64,000 nt of DNA from an uncultured Tateyamaria sp. (lineage in GTDB: Bacteria; Pseudomonadota; Alphaproteobacteria; Rhodobacterales; Rhodobacteraceae): positions 310,001 through 374,000 of the forward strand of contig NZ_CANMBJ010000005.1 in the NCBI RefSeq assembly GCF_947496075.1. The letters run 5' to 3'. The notes beneath the pieces were generated by a model. It did not search any database and was not told where the DNA came from. It saw nothing but the letters and a program-made list of their open reading frames with translations. Shown here piece by piece: positions 62,014-64,000 of this stretch. The translations under genes were made by a program, and so were the position numbers. Each line of letters starts with the position of its first letter. Within the stretch, counting starts at the first letter, position 1.

Positions 62014-62859
62014 TCACAAAAGCCCCTGACGCTGCCACTCCTCGATCTTTTGGCGGCTCACTTCGAAATGCATTGAGTCTTCGCGGGAGAAACCAGCCCC
62101 CCAGATCCAACCTTCCTTCTTGAAAAAATCCGCCAACAGGATCAGGCCGAGTTGGGTACGCCCGTCGGCAAAATTGTCCAGCTGCCCATCGATGTTAAGG
62201 TCTACCGCCAAACCGTAAGCATGGGCTGACGCCGACGCCGCCGACCCACGGATCAGTCGCACGCACAACGACCCGGACGACGCGATGCGCTTGTAAAGCT
62301 CGGGCTCTAGCGCCTCAACCTCTGCAAAGACCTTGCGCAGGGAAGCCACGGCCGGTGCCAGCAACTGGACACGTATCGGCCCCACGGGCTCGTTCGCGAT
62401 CAGGTCGCGGAGACGTGGGTTCGTCAACCTTTGGCAGTCGTCGTTCAGATCGTTGCGCGGCAAGCCAAAGGTTTGGCGCAGGAAACTTGGTGTCGCGAGC
62501 GACAACCCGTCGTTGACTGACCTCCGATCTGCGATCAGAACCACCTGCGCATAGTTGTCGCGCGGCCTGTCAGCCGCCGGCTCCGAACGTTCCGGTGGCA
62601 AATCGGGAGTGGCCGTCAACGCGGTCCGCTGCAAGGCGGTTATCCCGATGGAAGTCCGCGAGTCGAGCCCATCCACACGTGCGCGCAATGCTTCAAGCTC
62701 TTTCCGCAGGGCCCGTGTCTCTGCTTGCAGCGCTGCGAGCGAACCTATTTCGGAATCCGTCTCACGCCGGACGTCGGCAATCTGCCAGAGAACAGGAGCC
62801 GCCAAAATAGTGAGTGCCGCTAAGGACCCCGTAGCAACAGTCTTCCATCGATTGGTCAT
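62014..62859 (-). CDS. Membrane-anchored M15-type D,D-/L,D-carboxypeptidase-like peptidase
   Basis: About 281 residues: one N-terminal span (TGSLAALTILAAPVLWQIA), a coiled-coil segment (30-60, LAALQAETRALRKELEALRARV), a linker, and a C-terminal M15 metallopeptidase domain with metal-binding SAHAYGLAVDLNI (His and Asp) and a second His in SMHFEV near the end. Such enzymes trim peptidoglycan peptides. Start at the ATG with AGGAGG seven bases upstream. Periplasmic, tethered to the inner membrane; may open the wall for the nearby T6SS or serve general remodelling (inference). Confidence 0.85.
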   Translation of the reverse strand: MTNRWKTVATGSLAALTILAAPVLWQIADVRRETDSEIGSLAALQAETRALRKELEALRARVDGLDSRTSIGITALQRTALTATPDLPPERSEPAADRPRDNYAQVVLIADRRSVNDGLSLATPSFLRQTFGLPRNDLNDDCQRLTNPRLRDLIANEPVGPIRVQLLAPAVASLRKVFAEVEALEPELYKRIASSGSLCVRLIRGSAASASAHAYGLAVDLNIDGQLDNFADGRTQLGLILLADFFKKEGWIWGAGFSREDSMHFEVSRQKIEEWQRQGLL

Positions 62860-63693
62860 CGGGCAACCTCCTGTGCAACAAACACCCTGCACGGACGTTG
62901 CTCATTGGTAGGTACGAATTCCCGATGAAAAGGTTCGCTCCGTTGCCTGTAAAATGCTGAAAGCGCCTAGGTCGAAAGGGCTTATCTTTGGAAGTTTCGA
63001 CATCCTGCCCGATGGCATAGACCAAGAGTTTCAGCGGTTAGCTCGCAACGTCTCGCAGCAGGTTCGTGGATGCCGGCTTTCATGGTACGGAAATGAAGGA
63101 GATTACTCAGAAATCAACACGAAGCGTCGAAGTCCCTGAGGCGCTCGAACTACGCGCTGAACAGAAAGCGACAAGGCAGTTTGAAACGTCGCGGGACCAG
63201 CGCCAGCGCAACTATGCGAATTTTGTCGAGAAGACCCGACGCACAGACTCCGTTGCCGCAGGTCAGTTGCAAACTGCTCTCGCGCAAAACGATCTGCTCG
63301 GCTCAATTGCCGCGGTGTTCAAGAGCGATCTCGGGGTGCATCATGGCCGCACAAAAAGCCTTGTTTTTCCCATGATGGTTCGGCCGATGTTGCGAACAAA
63401 TCTTCTATCTCCTCACGTAGAAGACCGCCCCATAATCGATATTCAGGGGGTTAGACCATCAGTTCGCCGGTTGCGAAGCGCAGCGCAAAAGCAGCCATTA
63501 GTTCATGCATATTGTTGCTGCAGAGCGCTGTGCCAAAAGACCTCTGGTCTTGGGTTGTGGTGCACGCAGTGAGTTTGAGGCGCGACGACTTAATGCAATA
63601 ATTTTTCGACAAAAAAAGATATTTTGTATTGCCGTATTAACGGTTTCTGTCAGCAAAACGACTATGAAAACTGCGTTTGCAAGCAGGAAAAAC
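62860..63693. other. About 830 bp without a confident gene
   Basis: Two plus-strand frames have semi-plausible composition: about 61 codons from 62954 (MLKAPRSKGLIFGSFDILPDG) and a frame from ATG 63093 (MKEITQKSTRSVEVPEALELRAEQ) running to 63572, of which the first ~90 codons look protein-like and the rest do not. Neither shows a known domain. The last 100 bases are AT-rich and probably carry the promoter of the PAS gene. Confidence 0.4.
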
Positions 63694-64000
63694 ATGATAC
63701 CGCCTGAGATCTTCAATCAAGTCGACGACAAGTGTAACGAAGGTCTCGCTCTTGCATCAGCCGACGCCGATGACGGAGCCGTCATGATATTGCGGTGGTG
63801 CAACAAGGCATTTTCCAAGATCACAGGGTATGGCGCCGCTGAAGCGTTAGGGCAACGCGGCACGATCTTGATCGGCGCTGACCTTGAGCAGGGCGTACAC
63901 CTCCACATCATTGAAAAACTGATGGGATGGGAAAACTTTTCGACTGAAGCAACGAATAATCGCAAGAATGGTGAAACGTATTGGCAGCGAATGAGTTGGA
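63694..64000 (+). CDS. PAS-domain signalling protein (5' part, continues beyond window)
   Basis: The frame is open to the window end and encodes about 102 residues with a PAS core: GAVMILRWCNKAFSKITGYGAAEALGQRG, then ENFSTEATNNRKNGETYWQRMSW. The start ATG has AGGA six bases upstream; another ATG at 63664 is in frame. Output domain (kinase, cyclase or other) lies outside the window. The cysteine in RWCNKAF is not in the LOV-type NCRFLQ context, so light sensing is not indicated. Confidence 0.8.
   Translation, partial: MIPPEIFNQVDDKCNEGLALASADADDGAVMILRWCNKAFSKITGYGAAEALGQRGTILIGADLEQGVHLHIIEKLMGWENFSTEATNNRKNGETYWQRMSW

Noticed and set aside
1..64000. CRISPR arrays, tRNA or rRNA genes
   Set aside because: No regularly spaced repeats and no cloverleaf or rRNA-like sequence was recognised on reading either strand; a dedicated tRNA scan was not possible.

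Overview
The window looks like a chromosomal segment of a marine alphaproteobacterium of the Rhodobacterales (Roseobacter group). I infer this from the moderately high GC, the frequent ATGA/TGATG gene overlaps, the family mix (Dpp-type ABC operons, an Rrf2 regulator beginning RNSRLSLAL, probable DUF6525 and DUF6931 proteins, LysE and DMT exporters) and an alphaproteobacterial type VI secretion system (T6SS). I found no rRNA, tRNA, CRISPR array or intact insertion sequence.

Left part (1-28 kb) is metabolic and regulatory. A peptide/nickel-type ABC operon (965-5909, minus) ends in a DMT exporter and starts with a probable DUF6525 gene. It is followed by an Rrf2 regulator, an acyl-CoA dehydrogenase, an AraC-type regulator, a cytoplasmic GAF histidine kinase, a 2-oxoglutarate/Fe(II)-type oxygenase and a LysE exporter. 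A second, complete peptide ABC operon (12.6-20.9 kb, minus) carries two paralogous substrate-binding proteins, an M19 dipeptidase and a small GAF protein, with a LysR regulator divergent from the dipeptidase. Then come a DUF2218/siderophore-interacting protein, a gene-poor and apparently decaying stretch (23.1-25.5 kb) holding a GST gene and a short-chain dehydrogenase remnant, and an unusual SARP/BTAD regulator fused to an alpha/beta hydrolase.

Right part (28.1-61.0 kb, all minus strand) is a T6SS locus that reads like one very long operon. In transcription order: ECF sigma factor, zinc-finger anti-sigma, subtilisin-like protease, secreted peptidoglycan-binding protein, membrane sensor with a c-type-haem CxxCH motif and HAMP domain, soluble Ser/Thr kinase, TssA, TssB, TssC, Hcp, TagJ, TssE, TssF, TssG, TssH(ClpV), a 986-residue fused TssB/TssB-like/TssC-like sheath paralogue, VgrG, a DUF6931-like protein, PAAR, TagH (FHA), TssJ, TssK, TssL-OmpA, TssM, TagF, PP2C phosphatase, and an unrecognised Met/Pro-rich protein. 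The kinase, phosphatase, FHA protein and TagF suggest post-translational threonine-phosphorylation control. The sigma/anti-sigma/protease/haem-sensor head suggests an envelope or redox stress input.

The T6SS is bracketed by two outward-lying plus-strand genes for unrecognised lysine-rich proteins (27.4 kb, with a probable frameshift, and 61.3 kb). A membrane-anchored M15-type peptidoglycan peptidase follows at 62 kb, and the window ends inside a PAS-domain gene. The most novel-looking items are the giant fused sheath paralogue (its first ~100 codons are almost identical in DNA to tssB), the split haem-sensor/kinase arrangement, and the Met/Pro-rich protein closing the operon.
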